Positions 43,549-52,508 of a stretch of 64,000 nt of DNA are shown here, piece after piece. The notes under the pieces were generated by a model. That model was not told the DNA's origin. It was given only the letters and a program-made list of their open reading frames with translations, and made no database searches. Each line of letters opens with the position of its first letter. Position 1 is the stretch's first letter. The translations under genes were made by a program, and so were the position numbers. Source of the DNA: Microbulbifer variabilis (GTDB lineage: Bacteria > Pseudomonadota > Gammaproteobacteria > Pseudomonadales > Cellvibrionaceae); contig NZ_JAIVKI010000001.1 in assembly GCF_020524905.1 (NCBI RefSeq), forward strand, positions 62,001 through 126,000, given 5' to 3'.

Positions 43549-44271
43549 ATGTCTAAGCCATTGGTTGTAATAACGGGTGCCAGCTCTGGAATCGGGGCGG
43601 CCATTGCTCAGCATATGTCGGATGCCGGGCATCCGTTATTGCTGTTGGCGCGTCGTCTGGAAAAGTTAGAGGCGATGAATTTACCGAATACTCTTTGTCG
43701 ACAGGTCGATGTAACTGATACTGCGGTTTTATCCACGGCTATTCAGGAGGCGGAGGCGCTGTATGGGCCTGTGGATTGTCTGGTGAATAATGCCGGTAAA
43801 ATGTTACTGGGGAATATTGAGTCCCAGAGCGCCGAAGAGTGGCGAGAGATGTTCGATGTGAATGTACTCGCCTTGATGAACTGTATGCAGGCTGTCCTGG
43901 CGGATATGAAATCCCGTGGTCGCGGCACTATCCTCAATATCAGCTCCATTGCTGGGGTGAAGACTTTTATCAATCACGCAGCCTATTGCGGGACAAAGTA
44001 CGCAGTGTCGGCGATTAGTGAAACTGTGCGTGAAGAAGTTGCCGCAAGTGGAGTACGTATCATGACTCTCTGTCCTGGAGCGGTTGAAACTGAGCTGCTA
44101 AGCCATACCACCTCTGAGGAGATTATTAAGGCTTATGAGGAGTGGAAGGCTTCCATCGGTGGAGCCATCAATGCTGAGGATATCGCCCGTACGGCGATGT
44201 TTATGTACAGCCAACCCCAGCACGTGAATATCCGTGAAGTTCAGATAGCCGCTACAGGTCAGGATCGATAG
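43549..44271 (+). CDS. Short-chain dehydrogenase/reductase
   Basis: A 240-residue NAD(P)-dependent oxidoreductase of the classical SDR family. The cofactor motif is ITGASSGIGAAIA near residue 10, NNAG is near 82, the active-site serine lies in LNISSIAG near 137, and the catalytic YxxxK is in AAYCGTKYAV near 150. LCPGAVETEL follows near 175. The charged-arginine pattern after strand 2 (LLLARRLEKLE) suggests NADPH. It is divergent from a LysR regulator and convergent with mmsB. The substrate is unknown. Confidence 0.92.
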   Translation: MSKPLVVITGASSGIGAAIAQHMSDAGHPLLLLARRLEKLEAMNLPNTLCRQVDVTDTAVLSTAIQEAEALYGPVDCLVNNAGKMLLGNIESQSAEEWREMFDVNVLALMNCMQAVLADMKSRGRGTILNISSIAGVKTFINHAAYCGTKYAVSAISETVREEVAASGVRIMTLCPGAVETELLSHTTSEEIIKAYEEWKASIGGAINAEDIARTAMFMYSQPQHVNIREVQIAATGQDR

Positions 44272-44307
44272 ATAGGTTAGATGGGGTGAGGGCCTAAATA
44301 ACCGATC

Positions 44308-45207
44308 TTATTGATGAGTCTCTTTCTTGAAAATTGTTTGGATGCTGGAGAAATCCAGCTCTTCATTTCCCTTCAAGCTGTGTAAGCCAAATAGATTTCT
44401 GGCCAGTGAGCCGAGCGGTGTATAGCTTTTGCTATGGTTGGCGGCTTGCTGAGCCAGTCCCAGGTCTTTACACATTAACCCCACTTTAAAGCCACCGCGA
44501 TATTGATTACTTGCGGGGGCGCTCTCCATAACTCCGGGGTAAGGATTGTAAGTCTGTAGAGACCAGTTAGCGCCGGAGCTTTTGGACATAATTTCGGTCA
44601 GTACTTTAGGATCGAGGCCGTTATCCACACCCAGTTGGAGCGCCTCGGCTGTGCCAATCATATGAATAGCCAGTAACATATTGTTGCAGATCTTTGCTGT
44701 TTGTCCGGCACCTGCTGGGCCTGCAAAAAAAACGTTGGTTCCCATATGCTGCAGAACTGTCTTAGCCCTCGCTACATCCTCGCGCTCTCCGCCACACATA
44801 AAGCTGAGAGTGGCGGCAGCTGCTCCTTTGACTCCGCCAGAGACCGGTGCTTCTATGGCATGAAGCCCTTTAGTTTGGGCGGCGTTAATTAGGCGCTTTG
44901 AGCTACTCGCGGAAACGGTGGAACAATCGATTATTAGTGTTTGCTTTTCGATAACTTCCAGTAGGTGATCTTTATCAATATATAGTGACTCCACTACCGC
45001 ATCACTGGGTAGCATGCTAATTAAAAAATCTGCTCCTTTTACCGCTTCTTTTGCCGATGCGCATTTCTTCACCCCCTGCTCTGCAGCCGCCTGGAGTAAG
45101 GTTTCCACCGGATCAAAACCTCTCACAGAGAATCCGGCTTTGATTAAATTACAGGCCATGGGCGCACCCATATGTCCCAGACCAAGAAAGGTTACGATTT
45201 TATCCAT
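44308..45207 (-). CDS. mmsB: 3-hydroxyisobutyrate dehydrogenase
   Basis: It oxidises 3-hydroxyisobutyrate to methylmalonate semialdehyde in valine breakdown. The 299 residues have the N-terminal NAD motif FLGLGHMGAPMACNL, and the signature ISMLPSDAVV near 63. The substrate motif EAPVSGGVKGAAAATL is near 118, and the catalytic lysine is in GQTAKICNNMLL near 168. It lies directly downstream of mmsA on the same strand (40-base gap), the next step of the same pathway, so they form an operon. Confidence 0.94.
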   Translation of the reverse strand: MDKIVTFLGLGHMGAPMACNLIKAGFSVRGFDPVETLLQAAAEQGVKKCASAKEAVKGADFLISMLPSDAVVESLYIDKDHLLEVIEKQTLIIDCSTVSASSSKRLINAAQTKGLHAIEAPVSGGVKGAAAATLSFMCGGEREDVARAKTVLQHMGTNVFFAGPAGAGQTAKICNNMLLAIHMIGTAEALQLGVDNGLDPKVLTEIMSKSSGANWSLQTYNPYPGVMESAPASNQYRGGFKVGLMCKDLGLAQQAANHSKSYTPLGSLARNLFGLHSLKGNEELDFSSIQTIFKKETHQ

Positions 45208-45247
45208 GGCATTATCCCAAAAATAAAAACTGAGTTGTTATGTAGTG

Positions 45248-46759
45248 TTACTTTAACTGTATGGTCATATTTGCTTGTTCGGCGTGTTCGATATCTGAGT
45301 CGAACCAGCGAGCAGTGATCGTTTTTGTTTCGGTATAGAAGCGCACGGCCTGCTTACCATAAGCGTGTAGATCCCCATAGAAAGAGCTGCGCCAGCCGGT
45401 AAAACTGAAAAAGGGCAGTGGAACCGGGATAGGCACATTGATACCTACCTGACCGACAAGGATTTCATGTTGGTATTTCCGTGCGGCAGCCCCGCTGGCA
45501 GTGAATATCGAAGTACCATTGCCGTAGGGGCAATTATTGACCAGTGTTATGGCTTCGTCCAAGTGATCCACATTTACCAGGCACAATACTGGGCCAAAAA
45601 TTTCATCGGTATAAATTGACATTTCAGCGGTGACATTGGCGAACAGGGTGGGGCCAACCCAGTTACCGTGGGGATATCCATCAACTGTAACTTGTGAGCC
45701 ATCCAGCAAACAATCAGCCCCCTCTTTTTTGCCGGTCTCGATATAACCCAACACCCGCTCTTTTGCTGCGGGAGAAATTAGAGGGCCATAGTCGGCTTGC
45801 GGATTCTTCCAATATCCAGGTTTTATCTTTGCCATTGCATTCTGTATTCCTGGGATCCAACTTTGTGCCTCACCTACTAGTACCACAACCGAAATTGCCA
45901 TACATCGCTGACCCGCAGCGCCAACAGATGAACCGATAATATTGTTGATAGCGGCACTTTTATTGGCATCGGGCATGACCACCATATGATTTTTGGCTCC
46001 GGCAAAAGCCTGCACCCTTTTTAAATACTGAGTACCTGTTTGATAAATATGCCGACCCACCGGTACCGAGCCGACAAATGAAATAGCTTTAATGTCTGGA
46101 TCTTTGAGCAAAAGATCTACCTGCTCACGGCCACCATGAATAACTTGAAGTACCCCTTTGGGAGCGCCCGCCTGCTCAAATAATTCGGCCAGCTTGCATG
46201 GTGTAATTGGATCTTGTTCGGAAGGTTTAAGAATAAAAGTATTGCCACAGGCAATCGCAAGGGGAAACATCCACAGTGGAATCATCGCGGGGAAGTTAAA
46301 AGGCGTAATGCCGGCGCAAACACCGATAGGTTGAACATAAGAATAACAATCTATAGCGCTGGCAACATTCTCAACTGTCTCGCCCATTAATAGCGTGGCA
46401 ATATTGGCAGCATGTTCAACAACCTCAATCCCCCGCCAAACATCCCCCTTGGCATCCTCGAAAGTTTTCCCGGTTTCCTCTGCGAGAATCTCAGCCAAGG
46501 TCTCTTGGTTTTCTTTTAGTAGAGCCTGGTACTTGAGCATAATACGCGCTCTGTTAGGAACTGGAGTATCCCGCCAGGATAAAAACACCTGTTTCGCGGC
46601 GGCAATGGCCTTAAGTTGCTCTGCTTCAGTGGTATAGGGAGCCTGGGTTAAAACCTCCCCCGTGGCAGGATTTGTCACATCCAGCCACTCCTCAGCATTG
46701 GATTGTATCCAGTTGCCGTCAATGAGAAGCGGAAGGCGAGCGGGAATGGATTTATTCAT
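45248..46759 (-). CDS. mmsA: Methylmalonate-semialdehyde dehydrogenase (CoA-acylating)
   Basis: An aldehyde dehydrogenase of 503 residues that converts methylmalonate semialdehyde to propionyl-CoA (and malonate semialdehyde to acetyl-CoA). Family features are the N-terminal [26 protein letters not shown] landmark near residue 10, [21 protein letters not shown] near 145, and the catalytic cysteine in [11 protein letters not shown] near 285. Start is ATG 46759 with TAAGGC eight bases upstream; the open frame to 46846 has no family sequence. It heads the mmsA-mmsB operon for valine catabolism. Confidence 0.95.
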   Translation of the reverse strand: MNKSIPARLPLLIDGNWIQSNAEEWLDVTNPATGEVLTQAPYTTEAEQLKAIAAAKQVFLSWRDTPVPNRARIMLKYQALLKENQETLAEILAEETGKTFEDAKGDVWRGIEVVEHAANIATLLMGETVENVASAIDCYSYVQPIGVCAGITPFNFPAMIPLWMFPLAIACGNTFILKPSEQDPITPCKLAELFEQAGAPKGVLQVIHGGREQVDLLLKDPDIKAISFVGSVPVGRHIYQTGTQYLKRVQAFAGAKNHMVVMPDANKSAAINNIIGSSVGAAGQRCMAISVVVLVGEAQSWIPGIQNAMAKIKPGYWKNPQADYGPLISPAAKERVLGYIETGKKEGADCLLDGSQVTVDGYPHGNWVGPTLFANVTAEMSIYTDEIFGPVLCLVNVDHLDEAITLVNNCPYGNGTSIFTASGAAARKYQHEILVGQVGINVPIPVPLPFFSFTGWRSSFYGDLHAYGKQAVRFYTETKTITARWFDSDIEHAEQANMTIQLK

Positions 46760-47152
46760 ATTATTTGCCTTACCAGAAACAGGTGGGGAGGTGACCAATA
46801 GTTTAGGCGCTTTAGGGGTTGTCTGAATAGTTAGGGGGCATTTCACGCCGTGTGTTGATGTTGGGAGCTCTGGAACAGTTGTGGTAGTAGGTGTAGGGGG
46901 GAGATTTTGGATAACTACAGTCTGGTCAGAAATAGAGATGACTCTCTTATGTTTTTCAGGCGGACGGGCCTTGTTGTAGCTAATGCGGGTTAATGGAATT
47001 AAATAATTATTGTGTGGGCTTTCTCAATTTGCGTAATGGGTGTCAGGTATTTTAATAATAGTTGTAAACATACTGATAGTATGCGTTTTAAGTATTTTAA
47101 AAGTAGTAATTCAGAGGTTTTTATAAATTAATTTAAATTAGGGGGTTGTAAG
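46760..47152. other. Divergent gap between mmsA and an unknown secreted-protein gene
   Basis: About 390 bases that must contain the promoter of mmsA (minus) and of the gene at 47153 (plus). The part nearest 47153 is very AT-rich with repeated TATTTTAA-like motifs. No gene or structured RNA was recognised. Confidence 0.4.
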
Positions 47153-48208
47153 GTGTTTTATCAAAAAAAATTAAAGTTGTTGATCTTTTCTGTTTTGTGG
47201 TCAATAAGTCACCTTGTCTCGGCCACCACGTTGGATGATTTGAAAGCTCATACACCTACTTCAAATAAAACCTGGGCAGAGCAATGGTTTTACAATATCG
47301 CGATACCCGATGTGGGATACTTCAAAGTAAGCCTTCAAACATACATTGCACCAGATTTTATTAAGCCGGAACCTAAAGCCTACATACACTTGGCTTTTTC
47401 ACCAAGAAACGGTGTTGAGGTGAAATATGATATTTTCCGAGATGAAGTAATTTTGTCTAATCCAGACGGATCTGATGGATTTTATTACGAGGTCCCTGGT
47501 GTAGTTGTGGCAGATGAGGAGGGGGTAAGGGTAAATCACATTGATTTCAACTTTTCTATGCATTGGGCTGGGGAGCATCATCACTATTGGCATGGTTTAA
47601 ACCCTGGGCAGACACCCTTTGGCATTATTCCAGAGTTGCCAGGAGTTGGGGGGAAGTGGTTCCTCTATACAGTAGGAACTCCTATTGAATACAGCTTTAG
47701 TGATGCTTTCCAGTCGTTAATGGGGCAGGGCTATGCCCAATTGGATAAAGGGTGGTATGACAAAGAGTCCAGTGCTGGCATGATCTATTCTATGGGTCTG
47801 TCAGATAAGCTTTATTATATGTTTACTGGGGCAAAACTGGGGGAGTCTGATTTTGAAATGTGGGCGGGTAGGTATATTTCAGATGAATATGACCTAATTT
47901 TTCACCCAGCATTTAATAATCTTTCGGTGAAAAGAGAGTTGGATGCTTGCGCTGGCAGTCTAAAAGTTGAGTTAAATAAAATAAAGTACAAGTTGATTAT
48001 GGAGGCACAAGCCGATATCAATAGCTTTTATCAACTTTTATTTCCTTCGGTTATAATTTTTGGTGGTGAGCAGAATTATATGAAATCAATGCAGGCAAAT
48101 ATCAACTTCTCTCTTTATAAAAAGGGTAGTCTGGTGGAATCCATTCAAGTGCCACAGGGGCTTTTGGAGTTTAGTGGGCCTTTTACTTGTGAAGGGATAT
48201 CGGGGTAG
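47153..48208 (+). CDS. Unknown secreted protein
   Basis: A 351-residue protein with a Sec signal (KLLIFSVLWSISHLVSA, cleavage about residue 24) and a mature region rich in beta-strand-like and aromatic stretches (WFYNIAIPDVGYFKVSLQTYI, AYIHLAFSPRNGVEVKYDIF, MHWAGEHHHYWHGL). Two cysteines (CAGSL near 262 and the C-terminal CEG) may form a disulphide. The beta-rich plan recalls lipocalin-like or carotenoid-hydratase-like sandwich proteins, but no family assignment is supported. GTG at 47153 follows GGGGG. It is AT-richer than the metabolic genes and stands alone on its strand, convergent with an esterase-like lipoprotein. Confidence 0.65.
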   Translation: MFYQKKLKLLIFSVLWSISHLVSATTLDDLKAHTPTSNKTWAEQWFYNIAIPDVGYFKVSLQTYIAPDFIKPEPKAYIHLAFSPRNGVEVKYDIFRDEVILSNPDGSDGFYYEVPGVVVADEEGVRVNHIDFNFSMHWAGEHHHYWHGLNPGQTPFGIIPELPGVGGKWFLYTVGTPIEYSFSDAFQSLMGQGYAQLDKGWYDKESSAGMIYSMGLSDKLYYMFTGAKLGESDFEMWAGRYISDEYDLIFHPAFNNLSVKRELDACAGSLKVELNKIKYKLIMEAQADINSFYQLLFPSVIIFGGEQNYMKSMQANINFSLYKKGSLVESIQVPQGLLEFSGPFTCEGISG

Positions 48209-48254
48209 AGTCTGGATCTATTCCCAGATGTATGATTGTGCTCTGTTTCTAGGC

Positions 48255-48280
48255 TAAGGCGACGCTAGTTTGTCGCCTTA
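48255..48280. terminator. Hairpin between convergent genes at 48.2 kb
   Basis: The stem TAAGGCGAC / GTCGCCTTA (9 bp, eight-base loop) lies 47 bases after the secreted-protein gene and 49 before the end of the esterase gene. There is no clear T tract, so it is a probable but moderate two-way terminator. Confidence 0.5.
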
Positions 48281-48328
48281 TTGGGTATTTAGTTTCCTTA
48301 AGTAGCAATCTTTTTAAGGTTGGTGTTC

Positions 48329-49297
48329 TTAATTGAGAGTAAGCCACTCTTGTAAGATTTTATGCTCTATATTACCGATAATGGCCATGCTCGGATGATT
48401 TCTTTCCGGTAAATTGACCACCCTAATATGGTCCTGTTCTAATTTTTTGAAGTGATCATAGGGTGATATAGGATCAGTGTTTGAAGCAAATAAAAGCACG
48501 GGAATGGGAGAATTAATTATTAAGGATTCAATTTTTGTATCTTGAAGACTGATATTGGCCTCTTCTAGCGCGGTTAATGCTCCCTTTTTAATCTCATCCT
48601 CCGAGATCGTTCTGCTAAGCAGCGGAAAGTTTTCCTTAGCATAAAGATAAACAGCCTGATCAAATTCCAGCATGGGTGCCTGTAGTATTAGGCCACTGAC
48701 ATCCTGTCTTGACTGAGAAATTCTGGCTGCGGCAAGACTCCCCATGGAGTTGCCAAGAAGATAAATATTTTTATTCTCTATAATGCCTGTATTGATCAGA
48801 TCATCAATCATCCTATTAATAATTTCACTATCACCGATACCATATTCTTTATTGCCTTCGGATTCGCCATGACCAAGAAGGTCTGGAATAACAACATGAA
48901 AGCCCAACAAACGGAAATATAATGCAGAGTTGAGCATGAATTCCTTTGAGGCGCGGAAACCGTGTAGCAGAATCAATGTGCCGGAATAACTTTTTTTCAG
49001 AGACTTTCTCTCTATGGCAAGAGTTACTGTACTTGTATTGTGGCCTGAGTCGGTTTCGATAGAATATTTAATCTTATCTTTTTCCAAGGGCGCGGCATAA
49101 AGATAGCTGATGCCAAGATCTCTGTATGTATCTCGATAGTTACCTTTATAAAACCCCCATTTTTCGATTTGTTCACTGGAAACGATATGATCGTGAGGGA
49201 AGCTTTTAGAGTGCGTAATGTAGTCTGCAATATTTGAAGAGCAAGCACAAATCAATGTGCAGAATAAAATAATTGGAATCAGATTTTTTAGTTTCAT
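48329..49297 (-). CDS. Lipid-anchored alpha/beta-hydrolase
   Basis: A 322-residue predicted lipoprotein: the signal sequence LIPIILFCTLICAC ends in a lipobox with the cysteine near residue 19. The alpha/beta-hydrolase core has LILLHGFRASKEFM near 108 (oxyanion turn), DLLGHGESEGN near 138, the nucleophile elbow LLGNSMGSLAAA near 180, an acidic residue in ASNTDPISPYD near 275 and a histidine in ERNHPSMAI near 300. It is probably an esterase or lipase attached to the envelope; the substrate is unknown. It is convergent with the secreted-protein gene. Confidence 0.85.
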   Translation of the reverse strand: MKLKNLIPIILFCTLICACSSNIADYITHSKSFPHDHIVSSEQIEKWGFYKGNYRDTYRDLGISYLYAAPLEKDKIKYSIETDSGHNTSTVTLAIERKSLKKSYSGTLILLHGFRASKEFMLNSALYFRLLGFHVVIPDLLGHGESEGNKEYGIGDSEIINRMIDDLINTGIIENKNIYLLGNSMGSLAAARISQSRQDVSGLILQAPMLEFDQAVYLYAKENFPLLSRTISEDEIKKGALTALEEANISLQDTKIESLIINSPIPVLLFASNTDPISPYDHFKKLEQDHIRVVNLPERNHPSMAIIGNIEHKILQEWLTLN

Positions 49298-49647
49298 TCT
49301 TATCGCGATTAAGTCAGCAGTAAATTATTGGATTAGTACGCCAAACGGAGGAGTAAGATTATTAGATAGTGAACTCCTTAGATCCGTGGTGCCATACTTC
49401 AGTGTCGAATCAACTCTACTGTAAGAACAGGTATTAAGTTTAAAGGTTTAATTCCCGGTGTAATGCCCAGCCGGTTATCCCGGTAGGTATACTGATTCAG
49501 CAGCGAGCTGACCGGAAGGTCATTCAAAATCTTCTTGGCGGATGGAAACAAGGGCACAGGAAGATTCATTAAGTCGAGGGCAGTAAAGCAGTGGGATGGC
49601 GGCAGCCAAATAAAATTCACTAACCGCCAAAATTGTGAGGAAGGTCT
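49298..49647. other. Gap holding a possible minus-strand gene remnant
   Basis: 350 bases between the esterase and GNAT genes, which are both on the minus strand. A 73-residue minus-strand open frame (49399-49620) ends LNQYTYRDNRLGITPG ... LIPVLTVELIRH, with strand-like alternation that recalls the end of an envelope protein. It lacks a convincing RBS. Nothing else was recognised. Confidence 0.35.
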
Positions 49648-50250
49648 TTAACCCAGGTTAATCCCGGCCTCTTTAGAGGCTGCATCATAACCATTGGAAG
49701 GGGGATTTCCCTGAAGATTAAGGGTATAAGTTAATAGGGTGTAATCTTTCGGGTCTGCTTTACAAATAAACCCCATGGAGCGGGCAAATGTCTGCACGCG
49801 TTTGTTGTCGGCGGACTCAATGGAGTAAATCCGTTGTAGACCCTGCTCTCTTGCACAGTCGATCAGACGTTTTAGCATCAAACGGCCGAGCCCCAATCCC
49901 TGCCAATCATCGCGCACAACAACTGCGCACTCACAGGCTTGTCCGTCCGCATCTACAGCGTAATGTGCTGTGGCCACGGCCCTTTGCGCATGGTCACTGG
50001 TACACAGGGCAATAAAGGCCTCGTGAATCTGGTGATCATTATCGGTGAGTAGCTCAATCAATTTTTGGCTGGCTTTACAGCTTCCACCAATAAAGCGGTC
50101 CCGCCGAGTTTCTGGAGATAAATCTTCGATGAGGTCTTTCTCCAGTTGGCTGTCACTACGACAAATAGGGCGTATTGAAACCCTGCGCCCGTTACCGAGA
50201 GTGACTTGTTCGATCTGGTGTTCATTACTGACACTGCGATTGTGTGACAT
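49648..50250 (-). CDS. GNAT-family N-acetyltransferase
   Basis: A 200-residue protein from the ATG at 50250 with a GNAT acetyl-CoA-binding core. VVVRDDWQGLGLGRLMLKRLIDCA near residue 118 contains the Q/RxxGxG/A loop, followed by GLQRIYSIESADNKRVQTFARSMGF. The N-terminal part (VTLGNGRRVSIRPICRSDSQLEKDLIEDLSP) resembles the acetyltransferase domain attached to some acyl-CoA synthetases. Substrate unknown. The longer frame to 50316 is possible; no strong RBS decides between them. Confidence 0.85.
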   Translation of the reverse strand: MSHNRSVSNEHQIEQVTLGNGRRVSIRPICRSDSQLEKDLIEDLSPETRRDRFIGGSCKASQKLIELLTDNDHQIHEAFIALCTSDHAQRAVATAHYAVDADGQACECAVVVRDDWQGLGLGRLMLKRLIDCAREQGLQRIYSIESADNKRVQTFARSMGFICKADPKDYTLLTYTLNLQGNPPSNGYDAASKEAGINLG

Positions 50251-50409
50251 GGTTGTGAATATCCCAGCAGCACTTGGCTGCATTAACTGTGGTTCGCAAC
50301 GAGGGTTGGATATCACAAAGATAGACGCTCGGGTTGCGAACGTGGAACTATGTTACGGTCGTCTTTCCCGAGTGCCTAACAATCCCTGTGTCTATAGCTA
50401 TGAAGAGTA

Positions 50410-50697
50410 GTTTTAGAAGCTGGAACTATACAGTCAGATTGTTTGTGTTATAGTGCTGCAGCTGATTTTTCTCAGCTGCGTCATTTGTAGGCCGGTGATA
50501 TACCGGTATCCCCCCGTGAACTTTTCTTAAATTCTTCCCGGAACCCTCTACTGAATGCCGCGCGCCGGCTGGCCGGTGATTTGACGGCTGTGTGCATCGA
50601 GCCTCGCTTGCTCTGGATGCCAACTCCGATTTTTCTATTTGCACCTCTGTGGTGCGAATGTGTTTGATTGCGCCTAGGGCGCAGTTTGAGGTTATTT
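50410..50697 (+). promoter_or_regulatory. Long structured leader of the RhlE-type helicase gene
   Basis: About 290 bases before the helicase start contain several stable hairpins. They are GCAGCTGA / TCAGCTGC (50458-50479), GCACC / GGTGC (50641-50655) and TGCGCC / GGCGCA (50669-50683); the last lies just upstream of the GAGG ribosome site (50688-50691). Long structured leaders are known for cold-inducible RNA-helicase and cold-shock mRNAs; that this one is thermo- or auto-regulated is inference. Confidence 0.5.
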
Positions 50698-52164
50698 ATG
50701 TTGTTTGAAGATCTGGGCCTTGCCCAGGAGATCGCCCGTGCAGTTGCAGAGCAGGGGTACAGTGCGCCCACGCCTATTCAAGCTCAGGCAATTCCCGCCG
50801 TTATGCAGGGCAGCGATATTATGGCTGCGGCCCAAACGGGAACTGGTAAGACAGCCGGTTTTACCTTGCCACTGTTGCACAGTTTGAGTCAGGGAGAGCG
50901 CGCAAAAAAAGGGCAGGTGCGTGCGTTGGTACTTACCCCTACCAGGGAGCTGGCGGCGCAGGTATTCGATAATGTGCAGAGTTATAGTAAATACTTGCCA
51001 ATGCGCCACTCTGTCGTCTTTGGTGGGGTGAAGATCAATCCACAGATCGCCAGGCTGCGCGGCGGTGCCGATATCCTGGTGGCCACTCCTGGACGTTTAT
51101 TAGACCTACATAGCCAGGGGGCTATCCGCTTCGATCGGCTCGAAGCCCTGGTGTTGGATGAGGCCGACCGCATGCTGGACATGGGCTTCATTCATGATAT
51201 CAAGCGGGTATTGCGTATCCTGCCCGCAGAGCGCCAGAACCTGCTGTTTTCGGCCACCTTCTCCCCGGAAATCCGCCAGCTGGCAAAAGGCCTGGTGAAG
51301 AACCCACTGGAAATTGATGTCAGTCCGCGTAACACGACTACAGATACCGTGCGTCAAAAACTGCATCCTGTGGATAAGGCACGCAAAACAAAACTGTTGA
51401 GTCACCTGATTCGTGATAATGACTGGCACCAGGCTCTGGTATTTAGCCGAACCAAGCATGGCGCCAACCGGTTGGTGAAGCAGTTGGAGGGCGACAATAT
51501 CCGCGCGGCGGCGATTCACGGCAATAAAAGCCAGAATGCACGCACCCGTGCCCTGGCCGACTTCAAGGCGGGTAAAGTGCAAATATTAGTTGCCACTGAT
51601 ATCGCCGCTCGAGGAATCGATATTGATCAGCTGCCCCAAGTGGTTAACTTCGATCTGCCTAACGTTCCTGAAGATTATGTCCACCGTATTGGTCGTACTG
51701 GCCGTGCCGGTGCGCGTGGCCAGGCGGTTTCCCTGGTCAGCGCCGATGAAATCAAGCAATTGCGCGATATTGAGCGCTTGATTGGCAAGCCAATCCCCCG
51801 CGAGGAGATTGAGGACTTTGAGCCTGATCACCAGCTGCCGGCCTCCGGTAATCCCAAGCGGGGTGGTGGACAAAAGCCCGCCGCCAACAAGCGCCCTACA
51901 GGCTCCCGCAACAGTGAGGGGGGACGAGAAGCGCGAGGCAATAGCGATGAGCGCCGCGGTAATCGCGGAAATGGTCGCGGCAAGACAGAAGGACGTGAAA
52001 ACGGTGGCCGCAATAGCAATGCTGCCGGCGGTAAAGGCAGTAATGGAAATCGAGCCGGGGGTAATGGCAGGGCTCGCGGCGCTGAATTCGGCCGCAGTGA
52101 TGGCCAGAAACCTCAGAGAGCACCAAGACGCCGTCCCAGCAAAGGGCGTTCGGAAAGCGCTTAG
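50698..52164 (+). CDS. rhlE: DEAD-box RNA helicase, RhlE type
   Basis: An ATP-dependent RNA helicase of 488 residues acting in ribosome assembly and RNA turnover. All motifs are in order: Q motif [12 protein letters not shown] near 22, motif I AQTGTGKT near 45, PTRELAAQ near 80, TPGRLLDLH near 130, DEAD near 153, SAT near 183, [12 protein letters not shown] near 300, [13 protein letters not shown] near 330. From about residue 385 the tail is low-complexity, rich in Gly, Asn, Arg and Ser (an RNA-binding disordered region typical of the group). Start at 50698 is set by GAGG at good spacing. The strong terminator at 52185-52211 ends it. Confidence 0.94.
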   Translation: MLFEDLGLAQEIARAVAEQGYSAPTPIQAQAIPAVMQGSDIMAAAQTGTGKTAGFTLPLLHSLSQGERAKKGQVRALVLTPTRELAAQVFDNVQSYSKYLPMRHSVVFGGVKINPQIARLRGGADILVATPGRLLDLHSQGAIRFDRLEALVLDEADRMLDMGFIHDIKRVLRILPAERQNLLFSATFSPEIRQLAKGLVKNPLEIDVSPRNTTTDTVRQKLHPVDKARKTKLLSHLIRDNDWHQALVFSRTKHGANRLVKQLEGDNIRAAAIHGNKSQNARTRALADFKAGKVQILVATDIAARGIDIDQLPQVVNFDLPNVPEDYVHRIGRTGRAGARGQAVSLVSADEIKQLRDIERLIGKPIPREEIEDFEPDHQLPASGNPKRGGGQKPAANKRPTGSRNSEGGREARGNSDERRGNRGNGRGKTEGRENGGRNSNAAGGKGSNGNRAGGNGRARGAEFGRSDGQKPQRAPRRRPSKGRSESA

Positions 52165-52184
52165 CATTTCGAGTAGTTGGTAAT

Positions 52185-52211
52185 AAAAAAGCGGCTTAGG
52201 CCGCTTTTTTT
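52185..52211 (+). terminator. Terminator after rhlE
   Basis: The stem GCGGC / GCCGC with a TTAG loop, extended by an A6 / T7 pairing on either side, lies 21 bases after the stop codon. Confidence 0.93.
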
Positions 52212-52508
52212 GTAACTGTTAATTTCCGTTTATTCTTGAACTTTTCAGCAGGTATTCTTTTGAAGATATTTAAACACTTTTCTATTTAATGCAGTATATG
52301 CTGTTTCTAAATTGAATAGCTTGATACCTTAGCCTGATACCTTAGTTTTATGCTTTTACAGTTTTACCTTTCTACCCAGGTTTTGGCACCAGCGTCTGCT
52401 TTAGCCGCGCCGTTTTAAATGCTCTTTCTATAATTGATCACATTTATTCTGCGGATTTTGTGTTAGGTTTCGTTTGCTTTTTAAAGCGATTCTACACAAG
52501 GAGATGTT
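52212..52508. other. Gap upstream of the FG-GAP protein gene
   Basis: About 300 AT-rich bases. It contains a short direct repeat, TGATACCTTAG, at about 52322 and 52335 (13-base period), which may be a regulatory site or slipped copy. The promoter of the secreted FG-GAP protein probably lies nearer 52508. Nothing else was recognised. Confidence 0.4.

Noticed and set aside
52322..52345. TGATACCTTAG direct repeat (13-base period)
   Set aside because: Only two short copies and not symmetrical; noted in the gap entry but not supported as a CRISPR or operator.
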